A DNA stretch of 64,000 bases from CAVVEC01 sp963770485. GTDB taxonomy: Bacteria > Acidobacteriota > Terriglobia > Terriglobales > Acidobacteriaceae. A model generated the notes under the pieces. The model did no database searches. It was given only the letters and a program-made list of their open reading frames with translations, and was not told where the DNA came from. Positions 9,413 through 18,272 of this stretch are shown piece after piece. Each line of letters begins with the position of its first letter. Positions within the stretch are counted from its first letter, which is position 1. Location of the stretch: NCBI GenBank assembly GCA_963770485.1, contig CAVYPX010000019.1:1-64000 (forward strand), given 5' to 3'. Both the position numbers and the translations under genes were made by a program.

Positions 9413-9550
9413 GTGGCTCAGTTGGATAGGGAAGCGACCCAAACGCGCGATTATGGTGTCGCAAAGAACGCGACACATCGCGCGGCTCGCCCAGATCCCT
9501 CGCCGCGCAAAGAACGCTTGCTCGGGATGACAAATCAAACTGAGCCACTT
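9413..9550. repeat. Inverted-repeat element
   Basis: The outer arms AGTGGCTCAGTT (from 9413) and AACTGAGCCACT (to about 9550) are perfectly complementary. They enclose inner sequence with the CCCTCGCCGCG..CTCGGGATGAC motif of the dispersed palindrome family. It looks like a small non-autonomous element or composite repeat between the GAF gene and the next minus-strand gene. Confidence 0.6.
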
Positions 9551-9592
9551 CCCTCGGAGCTGGAGGCGATGCCCATTGCCAGGAACGATGCG

Positions 9593-10615
9593 TTACCGCC
9601 GGTCGGTCTTCAACTGTTTCGGTTTGTCTGGCTGGGGCTGAAGAGCGGAGGAATCTGGTCCTAGAGCGCCCGCGTTGGCGGGAGCCGAGGGGTTCACGCC
9701 AAAATCCCAGACGTAGGTATTCATGCCGTCCTTGCCCAGCAACTCGACCACGGCGTACTCACCGGGTTCAAGCGCGGTGGCCGGCGTCACTTTGACCCAG
9801 CCGCCGGTGAGTTGACGTGACGTGGTCAGCACCAGATTCTGTTCCTGACTGACTTTTCCCAGGGGATTAATCTTGATGTCGCCGACAATCCGTTTACCAT
9901 TCTTTGAGCGCACCCGAACGATGTGGAAGCGATCCCAGGGTTGCTCCGGCTGCACCGGCTGTACCGGTTGCACTGGTTGCACTGGTTGCTGGGGCTTCTG
10001 CTGTTGTGCTACGGCTGCGGCATCCTGGTCCGGCTCGAGGTTGACGTAGATCGAGGGCAGCGTGGCGTGGGCCTGCACTTTGGCATGGAGTCCATCGATC
10101 TCGATGGTCTGCTTGCTGCTGGAAATGGGATTGATCGCGGAACGCAGGATGTTGCCTTTGCGATTCCGGTTAAGTTCGCCGCCCTGCTGGTCGAGTGGCA
10201 CCAGCTGGGGCTGGCTTTGAAAGGTATCGAGCAGCAACATTCCGGCGTCTTCGGGGAGGCGCAAGCCGGGCGCAACCTGCGGGGTTTTGGCCTCTTCGGC
10301 ACGGCGCTCGGCTTCAATTTCCCGGTCGAGTTCAACGGCTTCCGGCGACGGAACGCCAGCCGCGCGGTCTTTTTCCCATTTGTCGGTGGCCGCCCAATCT
10401 ACCAGAGAATTGGGTAATTCCTCCCACTCGTCGCGCTCTGCGCTCAGGTAGCGCACACGGTCGCCTTTCACTTCCCACCGAGTGGCTAGTTGATAAGAGC
10501 CGTCTTTCAGGATGAGGCGCTTCGCAAGATGCTGGGCGAGGACATGCGGCGCAAGCAGGCCGAGCGTCGCTGCTACAAGCAGGAAACTGGCGTAAGCTCT
10601 AATCGCTGCTTTCAT
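9593..10615 (-). CDS. Secreted protein of unknown function with a QPV repeat linker
   Basis: About 340 residues from the ATG at 10615. The N-terminus is a signal peptide (hydrophobic core LLVAATLGLLAPHVLA). It is followed by a segment like a small beta domain (LKDGSYQLATRWEVKGDRVRYL), then a charged helix, a low-complexity QPVQPVQPVQPEQP linker, and a C-terminal domain with GGWVKVTPATALEPGEYAVVEL. The LKDGS...V...DRVRY part resembles short domains in other acidobacterial envelope proteins. Function unknown. Its promoter must lie within or before vapC, which ends at 10659. Confidence 0.8.
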   Translation of the reverse strand: MKAAIRAYASFLLVAATLGLLAPHVLAQHLAKRLILKDGSYQLATRWEVKGDRVRYLSAERDEWEELPNSLVDWAATDKWEKDRAAGVPSPEAVELDREIEAERRAEEAKTPQVAPGLRLPEDAGMLLLDTFQSQPQLVPLDQQGGELNRNRKGNILRSAINPISSSKQTIEIDGLHAKVQAHATLPSIYVNLEPDQDAAAVAQQQKPQQPVQPVQPVQPVQPEQPWDRFHIVRVRSKNGKRIVGDIKINPLGKVSQEQNLVLTTSRQLTGGWVKVTPATALEPGEYAVVELLGKDGMNTYVWDFGVNPSAPANAGALGPDSSALQPQPDKPKQLKTDRR

Positions 10616-10658
10616 GACATTCAATATTATGATGCGGGCCCGTGGCCTAGTGAAGAGG

Positions 10659-11045
10659 CTAGCGAATGTAGTGTATGCGAATGCCGAGACGGAGCCCCTT
10701 CCACGATCGATCGGCGGTGTAGACAGCTGCTCCAAGCGCGATTCCTAATGCCAGGCAAGCCCGGTCTCCTAAGGACAATCCGAATGCGCTGGTTTCGGCA
10801 ACCAGATTGCCAGCAATCCTGGCTTGTTCCCTGGTAAATTCAGCCGCCTCGCGAATTGGGCTGAGAATGTGCTCCCACGCCTCATCGGGGGCCGCTCCTT
10901 CGCGTACTAGCTTGCTCTGGACCTCCGCGAGATTGACGGTGCTAACTACCGCCGCATCGAGAAGTTGCGGAGTCAGCTTCTTACCGCCGGGCTCATTTGT
11001 CAGAACCGCGAGCAGGGCGGAAGCATCCAGCACGATGCTACTCAC
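10659..11045 (-). CDS. VapC-like PIN-domain toxin
   Basis: 128 residues with the PIN-domain acidic pattern: VLDASALLAVL at the N-terminus (Asp7), NLAEV, LSLGDRACLALG and VYTADRSW. These supply the Mg2+-binding residues of a ribonuclease active site. PIN toxins cleave tRNA or rRNA and arrest growth when not bound by antitoxin. The gene overlaps the upstream antitoxin by 8 bp, the usual antitoxin-first order. All catalytic-type acids appear present, so the toxin could be active. Confidence 0.9.
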   Translation of the reverse strand: MSSIVLDASALLAVLTNEPGGKKLTPQLLDAAVVSTVNLAEVQSKLVREGAAPDEAWEHILSPIREAAEFTREQARIAGNLVAETSAFGLSLGDRACLALGIALGAAVYTADRSWKGLRLGIRIHYIR

Positions 11046-11295
11046 GCTTGGCGGCCTCCCGTCGTTCCGCGATCAACTCATCCACCAGCGACCTGCCCGG
11101 CTTTACATACCGCCGCACGAATCGTTGCGCCCGCTGGATACGCTGCTTCAGAGTCGAGATGCGGAGTTCATCGTCCTCGATCCGCAGCACTACTTCGTCG
11201 CCTGCGTCGATCCCGAGCGCCTTGCGAAACGACGCCGGAATCACGATCCTTCCGTTTTCATTGACGCGCATTCGGGTTCCCTGTTTCAGTGTCAT
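11038..11295 (-). CDS. VapB-like AbrB/MazE-fold antitoxin
   Basis: 85 residues. The N-terminal half is a swapped-hairpin AbrB DNA-binding domain (MRVNENGRIVIPASFRKALG followed by GDEVVLRIEDDELRI). The C-terminal half is a helical, charged toxin-binding tail (SLVDELIAERREAAKRE). It neutralises the PIN toxin encoded next to it and, by family behaviour, represses its own promoter. An AGGAG ribosome site precedes the ATG, and a perfect TATAAT with nearby direct repeats lies just upstream. Confidence 0.9.
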   Translation of the reverse strand: MTLKQGTRMRVNENGRIVIPASFRKALGIDAGDEVVLRIEDDELRISTLKQRIQRAQRFVRRYVKPGRSLVDELIAERREAAKRE

Positions 11296-11315
11296 TAGCT
11301 CCTATGTATGACAGT

Positions 11316-11353
11316 ATTATACCAAAATGACATTTCTGTTGGAAATGACATTT
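11316..11353 (-). promoter_or_regulatory. vapBC promoter with operator-like direct repeats
   Basis: Read on the minus strand, TATAAT occupies 11321-11316, about 20 bp before the antitoxin start codon, with a weak -35 (TTCCAA) 17 bp further upstream. Two identical 11-mers (AAATGACATTT on the plus strand) at 11325-11335 and 11343-11353 overlap the -10/-35 spacer and -35 region, 18 bp apart. That is where an autorepressor would bind. Binding by the AbrB-fold antitoxin is inference. Confidence 0.6.
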
Positions 11354-11589
11354 TCGATTCGACCAGCAGGGGTGCCCAGCTCCTTGCCGCTTTTGCAAGG
11401 GGCGGGAGAGGTCGACCAGTCAGGCCGGTGTCGATGGCAATTGGGGTCGAAAAATGCAGCTTCCCGGCTGCCTCGGGTGTTTTAGTCCCCAAGGCACGGG
11501 ACAAGCTCAGTTGGCGATGACGAAAGGTTCTGTGACAGCTGAACACCCCCGCCCAAGCAAAGCTTGAGTGGGGCGCCCTGAAGAGTGGT

Positions 11590-11706
11590 TTAGTGGTCTA
11601 GGTTGGGCCAGTCCCCATCCTTCACCAGCCGCTCGGTATCCGTACCGGCATGACTGGCGATTTGGGATAACTGCGCTTCCTCCTCGGGGTTGAAATGGAC
11701 TTCCAT
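11590..11706 (-). pseudogene. Truncated antitoxin-like fragment
   Basis: A 38-residue frame beginning MEVHFNPEEEAQLSQIASHAG and ending shortly after TERLVKD. The N-terminal part resembles small CopG/ParD-like antitoxin proteins of 60-90 residues (MEVHFTPE-type starts), but the toxin-binding half is missing and no toxin gene follows. It is probably a decayed addiction-module remnant. It could instead be an intact but very short protein; no strong ribosome site is visible. Confidence 0.45.
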
Positions 11707-11949
11707 GCCTGCAGTGTAGGAGGGCGAGTCTATGCCGTCAACGGTCCGGTGGCCCAGAGCCTGCCCTGAGCGAAGCCGAAGGGTTCCCGCCCGGTTCTTT
11801 GGGGCGGTAACCTGGGGAGCCGCGTCGGTATGTGTTGACCCAGGTTAGCGTCAAGAACCGACGCGAACCTGGGGCACCAGGCCGGGCCGCCCGCCGACCA
11901 GACCAACCGGTTACAGTAGCGCTGACGCACAGGTTAACCTATACTTTTT
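11707..11949. other. Gene-free stretch before the ATPase module
   Basis: No gene is seen. The sequence contains repeat-like pieces (CCTGAGCGAAGCCGAAGGG; CGGGCCGCCCGCC), a mosaic typical of the dispersed repeats in this window. A TATACT hexamer at 11940-11945 could be a -10 element for the downstream ATPase gene, but no well-spaced -35 accompanies it. Confidence 0.4.
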
Positions 11950-11968
11950 CCAGTCCCAGTCGGACTGG
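11950..11968 (+). promoter_or_regulatory. Hairpin directly before the ATPase start codon
   Basis: CCAGTCC (11950-11956) and GGACTGG (11962-11968) form a perfect 7-bp stem with a 5-base loop. It ends 5 bases before the ATG at 11974, in the place of the ribosome binding site, and no Shine-Dalgarno sequence is seen. It could restrict translation of the module, or the gene could be read from a near-leaderless transcript. Confidence 0.45.
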
Positions 11969-11973
11969 CGCCA

Positions 11974-13449
11974 ATGCTGACGAGATTACAAGTTTCCGGC
12001 TTCAAGAACCTGGTGGACGTCGATGTTCGTTTCGGCCCATTTACTTGTATAGCCGGTGCGAACGGGGTTGGCAAATCAAATCTATTTGACGCCATTGCGT
12101 TTCTAAGTGCACTTGCGGAAGAACCGCTCATCGACGCTGCCTTGCGCGTGCGAGATGAGGGTGGTCGCAGTGGCGATGTGCGGAGCCTTTTTCACCGGGT
12201 CGGCGGTACTTATTCCGAAGAAATGTCTTTCCAGGCAGAGATGGTCGTTCCCAAGAACGGATACGACGACTTAGGCCAGCCTGCCGAGGCGACTATAACC
12301 TTTCTCAAATACTTCCTCGTGCTGCGATATCGCCCGAACGAGGGACAACGTGCCGTTGGCGGACTAGAAATTCTAAAGGAAGAACTCACGCACATAAAAC
12401 GAGGCGATGCCAGTAAACATTTGTCTTTTTCCCCTTCGACTACGTGGAAGAAATCTGTAATTACCGGCGTTCGAGGCGCGCCGTTCATATCGACGGAATC
12501 AGACCGTGGAAACACCGTCATCAAGATTCATCAGGACGGAAAAGCCGGTAGAGCGCGAATGCTTTCTGCGATCAATCTTCCCCGAACGGCAATATCGGCG
12601 ACAAATGCTGCTGAGACACCCACTGCGACCCTTGCCAGACGCGAGATGCAATCCTGGAAACTCCTCCAACTGGAACCTAGCTCATTGCGGGCGCCTGATC
12701 CATTTACGGCTCCGACGAAGCTGGGCAGCGACGGGTCCCATCTCGCCGCAACCCTCTATCGCATGGGGCGTGCCACCGCCTCGGGTGACAAGGCTGCGGA
12801 CAGCTCAACGAACAACCCTACCTATGCCAAGGTTGCGAATCGACTCTCGGAGTTGCTCGAGGATGTTCGCAGTTTGAACATTAGTCGGGATGAAAATCGC
12901 GAACTGCTCACTCTTTTTGTGGAAGGTCGTGACGGAACTGCCCACCCTGCGCGTGCCTTGTCTGATGGAACGCTTCGGTTTCTTGCGCTGGCTGTCTTGG
13001 AGCTCGATTCGGAAGCGCAAGGTGTACTTTGCCTTGAGGAACCGGAGAACGGCATCCATCCCAAGAGAATTCCCGCTATTCTGAATCTGCTTCAGGATAT
13101 TGCCGTTGACGTTGAGGATGCTGTAGGGCCGGACAATCCGCTGCGACAAGTGATAGTCAACACGCACTCTCCTGCAGTCGTGGCACAGGTTCCAGATGGT
13201 AGCCTCCTCATCGCTGAACTTACAGAACTTGTCACAGATGGCAAGCAGTGCACTGCATTGTCCTTCGCGTGTTTGCCAAGAACTTGGCGAGCGAATATTC
13301 CTGGCGCGACAATCGTCCGGCCTGGGCGGGTCCTAGAATACTTGGCCCCGATAACGTCAAGCGACGATTGGCGATATCAACAGCCGCTGAGCCCGGGACG
13401 ACGTGTGATTGACCGCGACGACATGCAACTGGATCTGTCCTTACAGTGA
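11974..13449 (+). CDS. AAA/ABC-type ATPase (RecF/OLD-like), putative defence ATPase
   Basis: 491 residues. An ABC-class ATPase of the AAA_21/RecF-like group, without membrane segments. Visible are Walker A at 28-36 (GANGVGKSN), an ABC signature-like ALSDGTLRFLALAVLEL, Walker B (GVLCLEEPENGIHP) and an H-loop (VIVNTHSPAVV). The ~250-residue insert between Walker A and signature is the usual coiled or variable region. Families of this build are the sensor/motor subunits of OLD, Gabija, PARIS and AbiL-type defence systems. It overlaps the next gene by 4 bp (GTGA), implying one functional unit. Base composition looks less GC-rich than its neighbours, consistent with transfer. Function is inferred from architecture and context only. 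Confidence 0.85.
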   Translation: MLTRLQVSGFKNLVDVDVRFGPFTCIAGANGVGKSNLFDAIAFLSALAEEPLIDAALRVRDEGGRSGDVRSLFHRVGGTYSEEMSFQAEMVVPKNGYDDLGQPAEATITFLKYFLVLRYRPNEGQRAVGGLEILKEELTHIKRGDASKHLSFSPSTTWKKSVITGVRGAPFISTESDRGNTVIKIHQDGKAGRARMLSAINLPRTAISATNAAETPTATLARREMQSWKLLQLEPSSLRAPDPFTAPTKLGSDGSHLAATLYRMGRATASGDKAADSSTNNPTYAKVANRLSELLEDVRSLNISRDENRELLTLFVEGRDGTAHPARALSDGTLRFLALAVLELDSEAQGVLCLEEPENGIHPKRIPAILNLLQDIAVDVEDAVGPDNPLRQVIVNTHSPAVVAQVPDGSLLIAELTELVTDGKQCTALSFACLPRTWRANIPGATIVRPGRVLEYLAPITSSDDWRYQQPLSPGRRVIDRDDMQLDLSLQ

Positions 13450-14111
13450 GTGACTTACGGTATACGCTGGTGGGCGACGGTAGTTCCGATCAAGCCCTGC
13501 TTCCTGTCATCAACTGGAGTCTTAGAAAACACGGAGTGACGTTGCCGGTAAACCCGGCGTGGGCGGACCTGAGCATGTTGCGGCACCGTCCTAACGGCTT
13601 AGAGGAAAGGATTCGCTCAGCGCTGGAACTGTATCCCTGTGATTTGTTATTCGTTCACCGGGACTGCGAAACCCAGAGCGTCGCCCATCGACAAGACGAA
13701 ATCAGAGAGGCGCTGGCGGAGGTCTTCCCGACTGAAGCAGAGCGAATCCCCGCGGTTTGCGTCGTGCCGCGCAGAATGACGGAAGCGTGGCTCCTAATCT
13801 CCGAGCGGGTGATCCGAATCGCTTCGGGTAATCCGAACGGCCATGTCGCTCTCGCAATGCCTGATCGGAATAGGTTGGAAGAATTGCCCGATCCGAAAGG
13901 GGTGTTGTTTGCCCTGCTTCGGGAGGCATCTGAGTTGAGAGATCGACGACTGCGAAGTTTGCGCGTCCACAGCCTCGTGCATCGTATCGTCTACCTCCTC
14001 GACGATTTTTCGCCGCTGAGCGCTCTCCCCGCATTCGCCGCCTTCGAGGCACAATTGGAAGAAGCGCTGGGTGAAATGCATGTCGAAGCGCCAGAGATTC
14101 CGCCAGATTAA
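13446..14111 (+). CDS. Partner protein of the AAA ATPase (possible TOPRIM-like)
   Basis: 221 residues starting at a GTG that overlaps the ATPase stop. The N-terminus TLVGDGSSDQALLPVINW resembles the first motif of TOPRIM/DUF4276-type nucleases (G-x-S-D-x-x-L). An acidic motif at about residues 69-78 (LLFVHRDCET) would be in the place of the TOPRIM DxD region, although the usual first glutamate is not obvious. A conserved-looking MTEAWLL segment follows. In PARIS, OLD and Gabija systems a TOPRIM domain is the effector controlled by an ABC ATPase. Assignment as a nuclease is inference; the pairing itself is clear. Confidence 0.7.
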   Translation: MSDLRYTLVGDGSSDQALLPVINWSLRKHGVTLPVNPAWADLSMLRHRPNGLEERIRSALELYPCDLLFVHRDCETQSVAHRQDEIREALAEVFPTEAERIPAVCVVPRRMTEAWLLISERVIRIASGNPNGHVALAMPDRNRLEELPDPKGVLFALLREASELRDRRLRSLRVHSLVHRIVYLLDDFSPLSALPAFAAFEAQLEEALGEMHVEAPEIPPD

Positions 14112-14416
14112 TGAGGCCCGCGGTAAAGTTGCTACTGCACTCGCCACCGCGGACACTTCGCCGTGGGGCTTGCGCGTGGGTATTACGATGATTTCCACCT
14201 ATGAGTTTTCCGTGTGGGTGGAGAATTGCATAGGTGGCCACCTGCGTGGTTAGCGCGGGCTCTTGGCGCGACCCATTCTATGCTTCGCTTTCATCAGCCA
14301 CCACGCTCCCGGTACCACTCAATAAAACTACCTAGCCACGCTCCCCCATTTCTGGCATAATTACTCGTGCACCCCAACCTGCACAAAATCCCAAAACAAT
14401 CTAGGGTGAGGAATCG
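14112..14416. other. Intergenic region upstream of pyrG
   Basis: No gene is seen. It contains a hairpin at 14195-14237 (CCACCTATG paired with CATAGGTGG, 25-base loop), which has no T-run and may be a weak terminator or a repeat remnant. A possible extended -10 element for pyrG follows. Confidence 0.5.
14353..14361 (+). promoter_or_regulatory. Possible extended -10 promoter of pyrG
   Basis: TGGCATAAT fits an extended -10 (TGn plus CATAAT). It lies 56 bases upstream of the pyrG ATG, with no clear -35. Only the position and the hexamer support it. Confidence 0.3.
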
Positions 14417-16090
<1,674 letters not shown>

Positions 16091-16168
16091 CGGATACAAT
16101 AATCACGAGGGACACAAAGGATCACGAAGGATTCTCTTTGTGAACCTTCGTGCCCTTGGTGGTTGAGA

Positions 16169-17017
16169 ATGACAATTTCCTTCCAAGTCGAAGGTGTCCG
16201 GATCGGCTCCGGTAACTTGTTCCTCATAGCCGGCCCCTGCGTGATCGAGAGTGAAGACCATGCCATCCGCATGGCCGAAATCATCAAGGGTGTGACCCGG
16301 TCGTTGAATTTCCCGTTCATCTTCAAGGCCTCTTACGACAAGGCAAACCGCACGTCCATTCGTAGTTTTCGCGGGCCGGGGCTGGCGGAAGGGCTGCGCA
16401 TTCTGAAAAAAGTGAAAGCGGAAGTGCACGTGCCCGTACTCACCGATGTGCACGAAACCGCTGACGTGCCGAAGGTCGCAGAAGTAGCGGACGTCCTGCA
16501 GATTCCGGCTTTCCTTTGCCGCCAGACCGACCTGGTAGTCGCCGCAGCCATGAGTGACCGCGTGGTGAACATCAAGAAGGGTCAATTTGTTTCACCCTGG
16601 GACATGAAGCACGCGGTGGACAAATGCCGCACCGCCGGCAATGACAAAGTGTTTCTTACCGAACGTGGATCGAGCTTCGGATACAACAATCTGGTTGTGG
16701 ACATGCGCTCGCTCGCCATCATGCGGAAGTTCGCGCCGGTGGTTTTCGACGCAACTCATTCGGTGCAGTTGCCCTCAGCCTCCCATGGCGACGAAGATGA
16801 GCCGGCGGCGAGCGGCGGGCAGCCAGAGTTTATTCCCGTGCTGGCACGCGCGGCGGCGGCGGCGGGGGTGGACGGCATTTTCATGGAAGTCCACGACAAT
16901 CCCAAAGAAGCCCGGTCGGACGGGGCGAATGCGCTGGAATCCACCAAGCTGCGCGGCGTGCTGAAGGAATTGCTGGCGCTGCAAAAGGCGTTAGCCGACG
17001 CGCCTTTGACGCCGTGA
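16169..17017 (+). CDS. kdsA: 3-deoxy-8-phosphooctulonate (Kdo-8-P) synthase
   Basis: 282 residues. It condenses phosphoenolpyruvate with arabinose-5-phosphate to Kdo-8-phosphate for lipopolysaccharide inner core. Typical motifs are present: LIAGPCVIES near the start, FKASYDKANRTS, and the GIFMEVHDNP segment near the C-terminus. MRKFAPVVFDATHSVQ is also conserved. The ATG at 16169 is preferred over a TTG two codons upstream. The 78 bp before it contain a degenerate CACGAGG/CCTTCGTG repeat pair rather than a clear promoter, so it may be read through from pyrG. Confidence 0.96.
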   Translation: MTISFQVEGVRIGSGNLFLIAGPCVIESEDHAIRMAEIIKGVTRSLNFPFIFKASYDKANRTSIRSFRGPGLAEGLRILKKVKAEVHVPVLTDVHETADVPKVAEVADVLQIPAFLCRQTDLVVAAAMSDRVVNIKKGQFVSPWDMKHAVDKCRTAGNDKVFLTERGSSFGYNNLVVDMRSLAIMRKFAPVVFDATHSVQLPSASHGDEDEPAASGGQPEFIPVLARAAAAAGVDGIFMEVHDNPKEARSDGANALESTKLRGVLKELLALQKALADAPLTP

Positions 17018-17030
17018 GATTGAGCCTGCC

Positions 17031-18188
17031 ATGCATATTCTCGCCACCATCGTCGGGATCGTCATCATTCTCGCCGTGCTGTTGGACGCGTTTGAAACCG
17101 TCGTCCTGCCGCGCCGGGTGCGACGGCATTTTCGCATTACAACTTGGTTTTACCGCTACACGTGGATTCCGTGGCGGAAAATTACAAGCCACATCAAATC
17201 GCCCAGCCAGCGCGAGAACTTTCTGGGCTACTTCGGGCCGTTGTCGCTGCTTTTTCTGCTGGCTTTGTGGGCTGGTGGTTTGATCTTCGGCTTCTCGCTG
17301 CTGCAATTCGGCGCCGGAGAGCATGTCCAGCTCAGCAACGAGCCCATCACCTTCGGCCGGCTCGTCTATCATAGCGGCGAGACTTTTTTTACCCTGGGAT
17401 ATGGCGACATTGTTCCGAACTCAGGAATCGCTCGCGCACTCGCGGTGCTGGAAGCTGGCATGGGCTTTGGTTTCCTGGGAGTGGTGATCGGATACCTGCC
17501 CACGATTTATTCATCTTTTTCCCGGCGCGAGATCGTGATCTCCTTGTTGGACGCGCGTGCCGGATCACCGCCCACTGCCGCGGAGTTGCTGACCCGCTTT
17601 GGAAACTGTCCGCAAGCCGCGCTGGACAACATTTTTCGCGACTGGGAACGATGGGCGGCGGAGGTGCTGGAGAGCCATCTCTCCTACCCGCCACTCAGCT
17701 TCTTCCGCTCACAACACAATAACCAGTCGTGGCTGGGAGCGCTCACCATGATTCTCGACGCCACCGCGCTCGTCTATGCGGGAATTGATGGCATTCGGAA
17801 CGAGCAGGCGAAGCTGACCTTCGCCATGGCGCGCCATGCGATGGTGGATCTGGCGCAGGTGGTGAACGCACGCTATGATCCGGCCGCGGCCGGGCGGCTC
17901 AGTCCAGAAGAATTGGTCAGGCTTCGACAAGTGCTCTCGGACCATGGCGTGCATTTTTCCGAGAGCTCGGAGGCAGAGGAGAAGCTCACATATTTGCGTT
18001 CCCTTTACGAACCGTATGCGATCTCCATCGCGCGTAATTTGTTCGTCACTTTGCCGCCGTGGATTCATCCCGAGAAGAAAAAAGATAATTGGGAAGCCGG
18101 ACCCTGGGACCGCGCTATCCAGGCCCGCAGCCTCGCCGGACTGGGGCGGAGCGCCGAACGCCGGCAGCGTGCGGACGATCACTTCTAA
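17031..18188 (+). CDS. Two-transmembrane potassium channel-like protein
   Basis: 385 residues. An N-terminal helix (residues 3-20), a second hydrophobic segment (67-92), a pore loop with the K+ selectivity filter TLGYGD (121-126), and an inner helix (136-160) are followed by a ~220-residue soluble, mostly helical C-terminal domain without RCK/TrkA motifs. This is the Ion_trans_2 build, probably a K+ channel in the inner membrane. It starts 13 bp after kdsA and sits between kdsA and kdsD, an unexpected place for a channel. Regulation by the C-terminal domain is likely but the ligand is unknown. Confidence 0.85.
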   Translation: MHILATIVGIVIILAVLLDAFETVVLPRRVRRHFRITTWFYRYTWIPWRKITSHIKSPSQRENFLGYFGPLSLLFLLALWAGGLIFGFSLLQFGAGEHVQLSNEPITFGRLVYHSGETFFTLGYGDIVPNSGIARALAVLEAGMGFGFLGVVIGYLPTIYSSFSRREIVISLLDARAGSPPTAAELLTRFGNCPQAALDNIFRDWERWAAEVLESHLSYPPLSFFRSQHNNQSWLGALTMILDATALVYAGIDGIRNEQAKLTFAMARHAMVDLAQVVNARYDPAAAGRLSPEELVRLRQVLSDHGVHFSESSEAEEKLTYLRSLYEPYAISIARNLFVTLPPWIHPEKKKDNWEAGPWDRAIQARSLAGLGRSAERRQRADDHF

Positions 18189-18272
18189 AGCCACTCTCGT
18201 AGAGACGTAGGTTGCTATTTCTGCAGTGTCGTTCGGAGCAAGACCAGCAAGCTGCGTCTCTACGGAAGCGGC

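Noticed and set aside
9411..9435. tRNA-like D-arm (GTGGCTCAGTTGGATAGGG)
   Set aside because: No acceptor stem, anticodon arm or T-arm follows at tRNA spacing; the segment belongs to an inverted repeat with 9537-9550.
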